DNA of 64,000 nt from Winogradskya consettensis (GTDB lineage: Bacteria; Actinomycetota; Actinomycetes; Mycobacteriales; Micromonosporaceae): assembly GCF_018332715.1 (NCBI RefSeq), contig NZ_BOQP01000052.1, positions 1 to 64,000 on the forward strand, given 5' to 3'. The notes below the pieces were generated by a model that was not told the origin of the DNA, ran no database searches, and saw only the letters and a program-made list of their open reading frames with translations. The position numbers and the translations under genes were made by a program. Positions within the stretch are counted from its first letter, which is position 1, and every line of letters begins with the position of its first letter. Positions 1 through 8,498 of this stretch are shown piece by piece.

Positions 1-50
1 TGACCATCCCGGCCCCCACCCGTCAACAGTGAGAAACCCGCAAAAAGGAA

Positions 51-812
51 TCAGGGCTTATCAAACGACACAGTCACAGTCGTGTACCCGAGCCGAGCGA
101 AAAGGCTCTGCAGCATCTTCTCGGTATTGACCTGGGCCCGCTGATCCAACCCGCTGGAGTTGGCAGCCTCAGTGATCCGCTGCTGGGCGAGCTGATACAC
201 CCGCTGCTGCTGATTGATGTCGCTCTTGAACGCATCGCCGATCCGATTGAGCAACCCCCGCTCCTCGGCGACGACGTAGCTCTTCTGCATGTCGAGGGCG
301 GCCTGCCCCTGCTGCGGGGCGGGGAGCGTGATGGTGATCTTCTTGTTGGCCTCGTCGACGGTGAGGGCCTTGTCGGAGAGCTGGGCGAAGTCGACGTATT
401 CCTCGACGGTGCCGGAGCCGACGAAGAGGGTGCGCTGGTTGATCAGGAAGTCGGGGACGTTTTCCTTGTTCTCCTGGAGGTCGACGATGACCTGGAAGGT
501 GCCGTCGGCGGCGACGTAACGGCTCAGGTCGCGCATCGACTGGAGGAGGACCGGCTGGCTGCGGTCGGTGGTCTTGTCGGCGAACGGGTTGTCGAAGCTG
601 GGGAGCACGTTGACCGCGCGCAGACCCAGGCAGGACGCGACGATGAGCGCGAAGACCACGCCGGTGAAGATGAGGACGCGTGCGAAGCCGCCGATGCGGC
701 GGGGCGCTTCCTGCTCCTCCAGCGTGGGCGCGGGGGCGGGCGGTGCCGCACCCTCCTCAAGGGCCAACGGATACTCCCTGGTCGGCTCGTCGATATCGGG
801 CGATTGCGCCAT
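51..812 (-). CDS. DUF4230-type membrane-anchored protein
   Basis: A 253-residue protein with an acidic, Pro/Ala-rich cytoplasmic N-terminus (about 1-40), one membrane segment (about 44-65) and an extracellular domain of about 190 residues. The outer domain, with its conserved central DLQENKENVPDF stretch and C-terminal TVTVSF strand, looks like DUF4230, a family of unknown function. I chose the ATG at 812 because AAGGGGG lies 8 nt upstream; an in-frame GTG 18 nt earlier is possible. It is the last gene of a minus-strand run. No enzymatic motif is visible. Confidence 0.7.
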   Translation of the reverse strand: MAQSPDIDEPTREYPLALEEGAAPPAPAPTLEEQEAPRRIGGFARVLIFTGVVFALIVASCLGLRAVNVLPSFDNPFADKTTDRSQPVLLQSMRDLSRYVAADGTFQVIVDLQENKENVPDFLINQRTLFVGSGTVEEYVDFAQLSDKALTVDEANKKITITLPAPQQGQAALDMQKSYVVAEERGLLNRIGDAFKSDINQQQRVYQLAQQRITEAANSSGLDQRAQVNTEKMLQSLFARLGYTTVTVSFDKP

Positions 813-873
813 CGGAGACACCCCCTTCACCTCAGGTCTTCTATACCCACGTTAGAGAGGGGGTACGACATTT

Positions 874-2034
874 TCAGCCGGCGAACGCGTTCAGACCGGT
901 CAATTTCTGGCCGATCACGAGTTGGTGCACCTCGGAGGTTCCCTCGTACGTGAGGACGCTTTCGAGGTTGTTGGCGTGCCGGAGCACGGGGTACTCCCCG
1001 CTGATGCCGTTCGCACCGAGGATGGTGCGGCACTGGCGGGCGATCTTCAAGGCTTCGCGGACGTTGTTGAGCTTTCCCATGCTGACCTGCGCGGGGGTCG
1101 GTGAGTCCAGCCGGCCGAGGTGCAGCGCCAGCAGGTAGCCCTTCTGCAGCTCCAGCGTCATGTCGGCCAGTTTCGCCTGGGTCAGTTGGAAGCCCGCGAT
1201 CGGCCGGCCGAATTGCGAACGGCTCCCGGCGTACTCGAGGGCGGTTTCCAGGCAGTCGCGGGCCGCGCCCAGTGCGCCCCAGATGATGCCAAAACGGGCT
1301 TCGGTGAGGCAGGACAGCGGGGCTTTCAGGCCGCGTGCGAGGGGGAGCTGCGCCGAGGCCGGGAGCCGGACGTCGTCCAGTGTGATCTCCCCGGTCGAGG
1401 AGGCGCGCAGGGAGAGTTTCTTCTTGACCTCGCGGACGCTGAAGCCGGGGGTCGAGGTCGGCACGGCGAAGCCTTCGACGCCGGCGTCGGAGCGGGCCCA
1501 GATCACGGCGACGTCCGCGACCGGGGCGTTGGTGATCCACATCTTGCCGCCGTTGAGGATCCAGTCGTCGCCGTCGCGGCGGGCGCGGGTGGACATGTTG
1601 GCGGGATCGGAGCCGTGGTCGGGCTCGGTGAGGCCGAAGCAGCCGATCAGTTCGCCGGCCGCCATGCCGGGCAGCCACTGCTGCTTCTGCTCTTCGCTGC
1701 CGAATTTCCAGATGGCGTACATCGCCAGCGAACCCTGCACGGAGACCAGCGAGCGCACGCCGGAGTCGGCTGCTTCGAGCTCCAGGCAGGCCAGGCCGTA
1801 CTGCACCGATGACGCCCCCACGCAGCCGTAGCCGGTCAGGTGCATGCCCAGGAGGCCGAGCTTGCCGAACTCCAGGGCCAGCTCGCGCACCGGGACCGTG
1901 CCGCTTTCGTACCAGTCGGCGATGTGGGGGCGCACCCGATCGTCGACGACGCGGCGGGTGACGGCGCGTACGTCGCGTTCCTCGTCGCTGAGCAGATTGT
2001 CGAGCTCGAGCAGATCCAGCGGGGAAGCGGCCAT
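874..2034 (-). CDS. gcdH: acyl-CoA dehydrogenase, glutaryl-CoA dehydrogenase type
   Basis: A 386-residue flavoenzyme of the acyl-CoA dehydrogenase family. GCFGLTEPDHGSD and MWITNAP are the FAD/substrate signatures. TYEGTSEVH near residue 364 carries the glutamate used as catalytic base in glutaryl-CoA dehydrogenases. Expected reaction: FAD-dependent oxidation and decarboxylation of glutaryl-CoA to crotonyl-CoA in lysine/tryptophan breakdown. Another short-chain acyl-CoA substrate cannot be excluded. There is no Shine-Dalgarno; instead TAGTTT lies 6 nt before the ATG, so the mRNA may be leaderless. The gene starts 19 bp after the upstream ParB-like gene stops. Confidence 0.8.
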   Translation of the reverse strand: MAASPLDLLELDNLLSDEERDVRAVTRRVVDDRVRPHIADWYESGTVPVRELALEFGKLGLLGMHLTGYGCVGASSVQYGLACLELEAADSGVRSLVSVQGSLAMYAIWKFGSEEQKQQWLPGMAAGELIGCFGLTEPDHGSDPANMSTRARRDGDDWILNGGKMWITNAPVADVAVIWARSDAGVEGFAVPTSTPGFSVREVKKKLSLRASSTGEITLDDVRLPASAQLPLARGLKAPLSCLTEARFGIIWGALGAARDCLETALEYAGSRSQFGRPIAGFQLTQAKLADMTLELQKGYLLALHLGRLDSPTPAQVSMGKLNNVREALKIARQCRTILGANGISGEYPVLRHANNLESVLTYEGTSEVHQLVIGQKLTGLNAFAG

Positions 2035-2052
2035 GCCCTAAAACTAGCGGTG

Positions 2053-2349
2053 TTAGTTGTTGATGACGAGTACCCGGGCGTGGATCTGGTTTCGCTGCTG
2101 CAGGGCCGCCCGCAACGCGCGGTGCAGACCGTCCTCGAGATAGAGGGCGCCGTGCCACTCCACGACGTGCGGGAACAGGTCCCCGTAGAACGTCGAGTCC
2201 TCGGCGAGCAGCTTGTCCAACGCCAGCTCACGCTTGGTGGTGATGAGGTCGGCCAGGCGGATCGGCCGCGGTGGGATCTCCGCCCAGGACTTCAGCGTCG
2301 TGTGATGATCGGGGTACGGCGCTCCGTCCCGCACCGCTTTGAAGATCAC
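2053..2349 (-). CDS. conserved actinobacterial protein, ParB/Srx-like
   Basis: A 98-residue protein from a GTG with GGAGGGG 11 nt upstream; a longer in-frame reading to 2385 is less likely. The C-terminal half contains YLEDGLHRALRAAL, resembling the DG-HR-A helix signature of ParB/sulfiredoxin-like domains. The protein type (KAV-DG-PYPDH start, ITTK and LAEDSTFYGDLFPHV motifs) is familiar from many actinobacteria, where it is sometimes labelled a VapB-like antitoxin. I see no partner toxin here, so that label is unsupported. Function unknown. Confidence 0.55.
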   Translation of the reverse strand: MIFKAVRDGAPYPDHHTTLKSWAEIPPRPIRLADLITTKRELALDKLLAEDSTFYGDLFPHVVEWHGALYLEDGLHRALRAALQQRNQIHARVLVINN

Positions 2350-2479
2350 GACGGCACGCTCCCCTCCGGTCACTCGACTGGTCACTCGATGGTTGAACTA
2401 CCCACGGACAAGTGGATACGCCCTGTCAGCCTAGCGAGCCACCGGCCCAGCGGCCGGGCCCCACCTCGTCAACCTGAGA

Positions 2480-3085
2480 TCAGGCGTTCCACCGGCCATG
2501 ATGCACCACCTCGTCCACCGGCCGGTGCCCCCGCCGCAGTGACGGAGACCTCTTGTCCTCCGCTTTGTAACCCACGGTGAGCGCTCCCACCGGCATAAAC
2601 TCCTCCGGTACGCCGAAAGCCGCCCGGAACGACGCGATCTTCTCGGGCGGAATGCCGAAAAAGAGTGAGCCAAGTCCCTCGTTCACCGCAGTGAGATGAA
2701 TCAGCAGAGCGGCGAAACCGGTGTCGATGTCCCAGTAGGGCACGGGCCAGTGGCTCTCGGCGCGGTCCTCCCAGCCCTTGTCCGGCTGGGCATAGCGCTC
2801 CAGATAGACCGACTTGTTGGAGAGCGCGACGATGATCAGGGGCGCCGAGCTCATGCGCTGCAGCCAGGAGTCGGCCTCGGCGCCACTGTCCGTCGTCGAG
2901 GACCAGTAGAGAGCGCGGTCCTCGGGGCTCTGCAGCACCAGGAAACCCCAGCCCTGCGAGAAACCGGCCGAGGGTGCCCGCAGCGCGTGCTTCACCAGCT
3001 TGTCGACGATCTCCGGCGGCACCGGGCGGTCCGGGTCGTACGTGCGGACCATCCGGCGCCGGCGGAGAACCTCGTCGAATTCCAC
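2480..3085 (-). CDS. nitroreductase family protein
   Basis: A 201-residue FMN-type nitroreductase. RRRRMVRTYDPDRPVP near the N-terminus and HALRAPSAGFSQGW are the phosphate-binding and FMN-contact motifs; FFGIPPEK and the C-terminal VGY segment complete the fold. Likely an NAD(P)H-dependent oxidoreductase with unknown substrate. The GTG at 3085 is chosen because it leaves a 4-bp gap after the epimerase stop (3090) and starts exactly at the family N-terminus (VEFDEVLRRR). It is cotranscribed with the epimerase and exporter upstream. The substrate cannot be inferred from these neighbours. Confidence 0.8.
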   Translation of the reverse strand: MEFDEVLRRRRMVRTYDPDRPVPPEIVDKLVKHALRAPSAGFSQGWGFLVLQSPEDRALYWSSTTDSGAEADSWLQRMSSAPLIIVALSNKSVYLERYAQPDKGWEDRAESHWPVPYWDIDTGFAALLIHLTAVNEGLGSLFFGIPPEKIASFRAAFGVPEEFMPVGALTVGYKAEDKRSPSLRRGHRPVDEVVHHGRWNA

Positions 3086-3089
3086 GAGC

Positions 3090-4019
3090 TCAGCCCTGCG
3101 AGGGGCGCACGCCCCAGGAGGCACGCCAGGTGGTGCCGGCGGCCAGCACGATCAGGTCGCGACCCGAGCGGTACGCATCCGGCGGACACGTCATCGGCTC
3201 GATCGCCACCGACCGGCGGAACCGTTCCCCGTGCAGGGTGTCGCCGGTGAAGACCTGCCACCAGCGGAAGCTCTCGTCGCCCCAGACCGTCACGGAGCTG
3301 CTGCCGTCGGGCGCGGCGATGGTGACCGAGGAGCCACCGTCCTCGTCGGCGATCAGGTCGCCCCACGTGGTGTCGAGCACGGCCGAGGCGATCCGGCGGG
3401 GCTCGGTGTAGTCGAACTCGGTGCCGGCGACCTTGACCGCGCCGATCGGCAGCAGCCGCCCGTCGGCGAGGATCTTGCTGCGCCCGGGGACGCGGAGCAG
3501 GATGTCGTCGACGGCGACACCGGGAAGCTGCAGGTACGGGTGGACGGAGAAGCCCCACGGCGCGTCCTCGTCACCGGTGTTGGTGACCTCCTGGTCCGAG
3601 CGCAGGCCGTCGGCGGAGACGCTCCAACGCGTCCGCAGGGTGAGCCCCCACGGGTATCCGACCTGGGCGGGCAGGTCGTACTCCAGCGTCACCGAGTCGG
3701 CGGTCTGCTCGGCGAGCTTCCAGCGGGACCAGTTGACCAGCCCGTGGATCGCGTTGTGCCGGGCCGGCTCGGTCAGCGGGAGCTGGTATTCCTTGCCCCC
3801 GAACGAGTAGTGCCCGTCGCGGATCCGGTTGGGCCAGGGCGCGAGGAGCGTGCCGGCCGACGCCGGGGTGATCACGTCCGGCCCGAAGCCGTCGAGCACC
3901 TCGCGGTCACCGACGGAATAGCCCCGGAGCACCCCGCCGACCTCGGCGACGGTGGCCTTGTGGCCTTCCGCCTCAATCGTCCACTGGGTCCCGGATTTCG
4001 CGGCCACAACGTTCGTCAT
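3090..4019 (-). CDS. aldose 1-epimerase family protein
   Basis: A 309-residue galactose-mutarotase-like protein. Visible family landmarks are an early Asn-His pair (RHNAIHGLVNW), the catalytic-type histidine in SVHPYLQLP and a late glutamate in AIEPMTCPPDA, consistent with general acid/base interconversion of alpha and beta anomers of an aldose. The ATG at 4019 follows the MFS stop by 10 bp. Sugar specificity is unknown. It sits in an operon-like run with pdxH, an exporter and a nitroreductase, which gives no pathway clue. Confidence 0.85.
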   Translation of the reverse strand: MTNVVAAKSGTQWTIEAEGHKATVAEVGGVLRGYSVGDREVLDGFGPDVITPASAGTLLAPWPNRIRDGHYSFGGKEYQLPLTEPARHNAIHGLVNWSRWKLAEQTADSVTLEYDLPAQVGYPWGLTLRTRWSVSADGLRSDQEVTNTGDEDAPWGFSVHPYLQLPGVAVDDILLRVPGRSKILADGRLLPIGAVKVAGTEFDYTEPRRIASAVLDTTWGDLIADEDGGSSVTIAAPDGSSSVTVWGDESFRWWQVFTGDTLHGERFRRSVAIEPMTCPPDAYRSGRDLIVLAAGTTWRASWGVRPSQG

Positions 4020-4029
4020 GGGCGAAAGA

Positions 4030-5334
4030 TTAGTCCTTGGTCTCCTCGGCCGAGGGCGGACGGTATCGAAGGAGGGCGGGGAAGGCCGCGGCAAGTGCGA
4101 GCGCGAGTCCGGCGGCGACGAATCCGCCGCCCGCCCAGGACGCCGTCGGCCCGGTCAGGTCGGCGGTGGCGCCGGCGCGGAGATCACCCAGGCGGGGGCC
4201 GCCGGCCACCACCACGGTGAAGACGCCCTGAAGCCGGCCCCGCAGCCGGTCGGGTGCGTAGACCTGCAGGATCGACTGCCGGTAGACCGCGCTGACCAGG
4301 TCTGCCGCGCCACCGACCGCCAGCAGGAGCACGGCGAGCCACAGGGAGTGAGCGAGCCCCGCGAAGCCGATCGCGACGCCCCAGCCCGCCACCGCGATCA
4401 CGAGCGCGACGCCCTGCCGTTTGACCCGGCTGATCCAGCCGGATGTGAGTCCGCCCACAACCGAGCCGAGCGCGATCGCGGCGAACAACCAGCCGACCGC
4501 GGCGCCGCCGCCGAACCGTTCCTCGGCGATCTCCGGGAAGAGGGCCCGCGGCATGGCGAACACCATCGCGACGATGTCGACGCCGAAGGAGAGGAGCAGC
4601 ACCGGCTGGGTGACCAGGAAGCGCAGGCCGACCAGGATGCCGCGCAACCCGGCCGTGGGCTTGGGAGCGCCCTCCTCCAGCTCGATCGGCGGGATGGGCG
4701 GGAGCCGGTAGGTGGCCCAGAAGGACACCGTGAACAGGATGGCGTCGACGGCGTACGCGATGGTCACGCCGTTGTCGGTCGAGAACGCGCCGAAGATCAG
4801 GCCGGCGGCCAGCGGACCGAGCACGCCGCCGGCGGTCGTGGTCGTGTAGTTGAGGGTGTTCGCCGAGGGCACCAGCGACGCGGGGACGATCCGCGGGATG
4901 ATCGCCTGCCGGGTCGGCGAACTGACCGCGAAACCGGCCGACTGCACCGCCGTGAGCACCAGCAGCAGCACCGGGCTGTGCACGCTGAGCAGGCCCTGGA
5001 CCAGCAGACCCAGCGTGGAGATCCAGGCCAGCATGGAGCTGGCGAGCAGCAGTTTGCGCCGGTCGATCACGTCCGCGGCCGCGCCACCCCACAGACCGAA
5101 GATCAGCAGGGGTACGAGGCCGGCGATGCCCAGCAGCCCGACCCACGCGGACGAGCCGGTGATCGCGTACATCTCGACCGGGACGGCGACCGACGTGAAC
5201 TGGAAACCGAAGAACGAGATGCCACTTCCGAGCCACATCCGCCGGTACGCGACCTCGCGCAGCGGGCGGACGTCGATCACCCAGCGCTCACGTTCGACGA
5301 CCTTCTCGGCGGCCTCGACGGGCTCCTGGCTCAC
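4030..5334 (-). CDS. MFS exporter, EntS-like
   Basis: A 434-residue major facilitator with about 12 membrane segments. GGAAADVIDRRKLLL is the loop 2-3 motif A equivalent, and SSPTRQAIIPRIV is typical of the EntS/enterobactin-exporter-like MFS group. The start is a GTG that shares GTGA with the pdxH stop, so translation is coupled to pdxH; the long upstream extension of this frame only overlaps pdxH. Substrate unknown. The C-terminal 25 residues are charged and cytoplasmic. Confidence 0.8.
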   Translation of the reverse strand: MSQEPVEAAEKVVERERWVIDVRPLREVAYRRMWLGSGISFFGFQFTSVAVPVEMYAITGSSAWVGLLGIAGLVPLLIFGLWGGAAADVIDRRKLLLASSMLAWISTLGLLVQGLLSVHSPVLLLVLTAVQSAGFAVSSPTRQAIIPRIVPASLVPSANTLNYTTTTAGGVLGPLAAGLIFGAFSTDNGVTIAYAVDAILFTVSFWATYRLPPIPPIELEEGAPKPTAGLRGILVGLRFLVTQPVLLLSFGVDIVAMVFAMPRALFPEIAEERFGGGAAVGWLFAAIALGSVVGGLTSGWISRVKRQGVALVIAVAGWGVAIGFAGLAHSLWLAVLLLAVGGAADLVSAVYRQSILQVYAPDRLRGRLQGVFTVVVAGGPRLGDLRAGATADLTGPTASWAGGGFVAAGLALALAAAFPALLRYRPPSAEETKD

Positions 5335-5987
5335 GGGGCGAGCCTCTCGATGACCCAGGAACCCTCGACGCGGCGGTAACGCAGCCGGTCGTGCAGGCGG
5401 TTGGAGCGTCCCTGCCAGAACTCCACGGTCTCGGGCACCACGCGGAAGCCACCCCAGTGCGGGGGCGCGGGGATGTCGCCCTCGGTGCCGAACCGCTCGA
5501 CCACCTCGGCCAGGCCCGCCTCCACAGCGGCCCGGTCGGGCAGCACCTGGCTCTGCGGGCTCGCCCACGCGCCGAGCTGCGACCCGCGGGGACGGCTCGC
5601 GAAATACTCCTCGGTCTCGGCCCGGCTCACCTTCTCGACCCGGCCGGCGACGAGCACCTGCCGCTGGATCGCGAACCAGGGGAAGACCAGGGCGGCCTGC
5701 GGGTTGGCGGAGAGCTCCGAACCCTTGCGCGAGGTGTAGTTGGTGAAAAAGACAAAGCCACTCATATCGTACGCCTTGAGCAGCACGGTCCGCGAACTCG
5801 GCCGGCCGTCGGCGTCGGCGGTCGAGACGACCATGGCGTTGGGCTCCGGCAGCGCGAAGTCCTCCGCGTCGGCGAACCAGCGGGCGAACTGGTCCGGCCA
5901 GTCGGCGGCCAGGTCCGTTTCGAGCAGGGAACCCCGCTCGCGGTAGTCGCGCCGCATGCCGGCGAGCGACTGTGGGTCAGAGGTCAC
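5331..5987 (-). CDS. pdxH: pyridoxamine 5'-phosphate oxidase
   Basis: A 218-residue flavoprotein that oxidises pyridoxamine/pyridoxine 5'-phosphate to pyridoxal 5'-phosphate, the last step of PLP salvage. Diagnostic segments: MRRDYRERGSLLETDL at the N-terminus, RTVLLKAYDMSGFVFFTNY (FMN/substrate site), GAWASPQSQVL, and the C-terminal NRLHDRLRYRR with WVIERLAP. Length matches the family. It begins with GTG and is divergent from the citrate synthase gene across about 180 bp. PLP made here would serve the two PLP enzymes encoded just to the right (serC and an aminotransferase). Confidence 0.93.
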   Translation of the reverse strand: MTSDPQSLAGMRRDYRERGSLLETDLAADWPDQFARWFADAEDFALPEPNAMVVSTADADGRPSSRTVLLKAYDMSGFVFFTNYTSRKGSELSANPQAALVFPWFAIQRQVLVAGRVEKVSRAETEEYFASRPRGSQLGAWASPQSQVLPDRAAVEAGLAEVVERFGTEGDIPAPPHWGGFRVVPETVEFWQGRSNRLHDRLRYRRVEGSWVIERLAP

Positions 5988-6165
5988 AGAACCTTCTCTT
6001 TCTCCGGATCAGCACCACGAACCTAGATCTGCTTCGCGCGGGCGTCCCCTCGGCGAGGATAGGTGTCGCAGACAGCACATTTCCGCGGGTCGACCGTCAG
6101 GGTGGGCGAGCGGCAAGATGAGACTCCCGCGGCTTACGTGGAGCCGAAGGTCCCAGGAGGCACAA

Positions 6166-7290
6166 GTGTCCGATTCCAACCGGGACCCGGCGTTCAAGCC
6201 GGGTCTCGAAGGCGTGATCGCTTTCGAAACCGAGATCGCCGAGCCGGACAAGGCGGGTGGCGCCCTGCGCTACCGGGGTGTCGACATCGAGGACCTCATC
6301 GGTCAGGTCTCCTTCGGCAACGTCTGGGCACTGCTGGTCGACGGCCGGTTCGGGCCGGGTCTGCCACCGGCCGAGCCCTTCCCGGTGCCCGTGCACTCCG
6401 GCGACATCCGCGTCGACGTGCAGTCCGCGGTCGCCATGCTGGCGCCCTACTGGGGGCTCTCCCAGATGCTCGACATCAACGACGAGCAGGTGCGCAGTGA
6501 CCTGGCCCGGGTGTCGGTGACCGCGCTGTCGTTCGTCGCGCAGGCCGCCCGCGGGCTGGGGCTGCCCGCCGTGCCGCAGAAGGACATCGACAAGGCCCAG
6601 ACGGTCGTCGAGCGGTTCATGAAACGCTGGCGCGGCGAGCCCGACCCGCGGCACGTCAAGGCCGTCGACGCCTACTTCATCTCGGCCGCTGAGCACGGCC
6701 TGAACGCCTCCACGTTCACCGCGCGGATCGTCGCCTCCACCGGCGCCGACGCGGCCGCGTGCATCTCCTCCGGCATCGGCGCGCTGTCCGGCCCGCTGCA
6801 CGGCGGCGCACCCTCCCGCGTGCTGCACATGATCGAGGCCGTCGAGCGCAGCGGCGACGCCGAGGGCTACGTGAAGGGCGTCCTCGACCGCGGCGAGCGG
6901 CTGATGGGCTTCGGCCACCGCGTCTACCGCGCCGAGGACCCGCGCGCCCGCGTCCTGCGCCGCACGGCCAAGGAGCTGGGCGCGCCCCGTTTCGAGGTGG
7001 CCGAGGCCCTGGAGCGCGCGGCCCTCGCCGAGCTGCAGGCCCGCAAGCCCGACCGGATCCTCGCGACCAACGTCGAGTTCTGGTCGGCGGTGATCCTCGA
7101 CTTCGCCGAGGTTCCGGCGCACATGTTCACCTCGATGTTCACCTGCGCCCGGGTGGCCGGCTGGAGCGCTCACATCCTCGAGCAGAAAAAACTCGGTCGC
7201 ATCGTGCGGCCCAGTGCGCGTTATCTGGGACCCGACTCCCGCAAGCCGCAGGACGTCGAAGGCTGGGACGCCGTCCCCCATAATCTCTGA
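6166..7290 (+). CDS. citA: citrate synthase
   Basis: A 374-residue citrate synthase condensing acetyl-CoA and oxaloacetate. The catalytic triad is visible: His212 in GPLHGGAPSRV, His251 in GFGHRVYRAEDPRA and Asp312 in ILDFAEVP. The C-terminal EQKKLGRIVRPSARYLGP is typical of the shorter, second-type bacterial citrate synthases. The GTG start at 6166 has AGGAGG at 6155-6160; the frame is open further upstream but without support. A 2-methylcitrate synthase role is possible but no prp genes are nearby. serC follows after 26 bp, suggesting cotranscription. Confidence 0.88.
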   Translation: MSDSNRDPAFKPGLEGVIAFETEIAEPDKAGGALRYRGVDIEDLIGQVSFGNVWALLVDGRFGPGLPPAEPFPVPVHSGDIRVDVQSAVAMLAPYWGLSQMLDINDEQVRSDLARVSVTALSFVAQAARGLGLPAVPQKDIDKAQTVVERFMKRWRGEPDPRHVKAVDAYFISAAEHGLNASTFTARIVASTGADAAACISSGIGALSGPLHGGAPSRVLHMIEAVERSGDAEGYVKGVLDRGERLMGFGHRVYRAEDPRARVLRRTAKELGAPRFEVAEALERAALAELQARKPDRILATNVEFWSAVILDFAEVPAHMFTSMFTCARVAGWSAHILEQKKLGRIVRPSARYLGPDSRKPQDVEGWDAVPHNL

Positions 7291-7316
7291 GACACCCCGC
7301 TCCGGAAGGACCCCCT

Positions 7317-8438
7317 GTGACTGACCCGATCCGCATCCCCGACGACCTCAAGCCCGTCGACGGTCGGTTCGGTTCCGGGCCGAGCAAGGTCCGCCCGGAA
7401 GGGGTCGAGGCGCTGGCCCGTGTCGCCACCACCTTCCTGGGCACCTCGCACCGGCAGAAGACCGTCAAGGACGAGGTCGCGCGGCTGCGCCGGGGCATCG
7501 GCGAGTTCTTCGGGCTGCCCGACGGCTACGAGGTGATCATCAGCAACGGCGGGACCAGCGCGTTCTGGGAGACCGCCACGTTCGGGCTGATCCGGGAGAA
7601 GGCCCAGTTCGCGGAGTTCGGCGAGTTCGGGGCGAAGTTCGTCAAGGCCGTCACCGACGCCCCCTTCCTGGCTGACCCGACGGTGCACAAGGCCCCCGGT
7701 GGAGGCGCGGCCTATCTGCGTGCCGAGGCAGGAGTCGACACGTACGCAAGCGTGCAGAACGAGACGTCAACCGGCGTCGCCGTGCCCGTCAAGCGGGTCA
7801 CGGGCGCCGACCCCGGCGCGCTGCTGCTGACCGACGCGACCTCCGGCGGCGGCAGCCTCGACGTCGACCTCACCGAGACGGACGTCTACTACCTCGCGCC
7901 GCAGAAGGCGTTCGGGTCGGACGGTGGGCTGTGGATCGCCCTGATGTCGCCGGCCGCGATCGACCGCGCCTACAAGATCAAGGAATCCGGCCGCTACATC
8001 CCGCAGTTCCTCGACCTGGTGACCGCGATCGAGCAGTCCCGCCTCGAGCAGACCTACAACACCCCGGCACTGGCCACGGTCTTCCTCGCGGCCGAGCAGG
8101 TCGACTGGATGAACGCACAGGGCGGCCTCGCCTGGGCGGCCAAGCGCAGCGCCGAGAGCGCTGCGGCGATCTACGGCTGGGCGGACCGCTCCGCGGTGGC
8201 GACCCCGTTCATCACCGATCCGGCCCTGCGCTCCAACGCGGTCGCCACGATCGACTTCGCCGACGGCGTCGACGCGGCGGCGATCGCCAAGGTGCTGCGA
8301 GCCAACGGCATCGTGGACACCGAGCCGTACCGCAAGCTGGGCCGCAACCAGCTCCGGGTCGCGCTCTACCCGACCGTCGACCCGGCGGACGTCGAGGCGC
8401 TCACTCGATGCATCGATTTCGTCGTCGATCGACTCTGA
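7317..8438 (+). CDS. serC: phosphoserine transaminase
   Basis: A 373-residue class-V PLP aminotransferase converting 3-phosphohydroxypyruvate and glutamate to phosphoserine, in serine biosynthesis. RFGSGPSKVRPE at the N-terminus, FFGLPDGYEVIISNGGTSAF and YLAPQKAFGSDGGLW (Schiff-base Lys197) identify the actinobacterial SerC type. GTG start with GGAAGGA upstream. It follows the citrate synthase gene closely. The final residues (CIDFVVDRL) match the normal family end. Confidence 0.92.
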   Translation: MTDPIRIPDDLKPVDGRFGSGPSKVRPEGVEALARVATTFLGTSHRQKTVKDEVARLRRGIGEFFGLPDGYEVIISNGGTSAFWETATFGLIREKAQFAEFGEFGAKFVKAVTDAPFLADPTVHKAPGGGAAYLRAEAGVDTYASVQNETSTGVAVPVKRVTGADPGALLLTDATSGGGSLDVDLTETDVYYLAPQKAFGSDGGLWIALMSPAAIDRAYKIKESGRYIPQFLDLVTAIEQSRLEQTYNTPALATVFLAAEQVDWMNAQGGLAWAAKRSAESAAAIYGWADRSAVATPFITDPALRSNAVATIDFADGVDAAAIAKVLRANGIVDTEPYRKLGRNQLRVALYPTVDPADVEALTRCIDFVVDRL

Positions 8439-8448
8439 ACCATGCGGC

Positions 8449-8498
8449 CGCGCCTCCCGTACTGACAGGCGGCAATGTCGCCGATGGCGGGAGGCGCG
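8449..8498 (+). promoter_or_regulatory. hairpin burying the ribosome binding site of the aminotransferase
   Basis: An 11-nt arm at 8449-8459 (CGCGCCTCCCG) is perfectly complementary to 8488-8498 (CGGGAGGCGCG), which contains the whole Shine-Dalgarno and ends directly before the ATG at 8499. The 28-nt loop carries a smaller GGCG/CGCC stem and two more in-frame ATGs (8475 and 8484). It could be a translational switch, or double as a serC terminator. Confidence 0.6.

Noticed and set aside
827..2158. Long open frames overlapping real genes in other frames, e.g. 827-2158, 7767-9725 and 59138-60952 on the minus strand
   Set aside because: They are Arg/Pro/Ala-rich readings caused by high GC content, lie over genes with clear family motifs, and have no motifs or ribosome sites of their own.
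2053..2349. Toxin-antitoxin module
   Set aside because: Although similar proteins are sometimes labelled VapB antitoxins, no PIN-domain or other toxin gene is adjacent.
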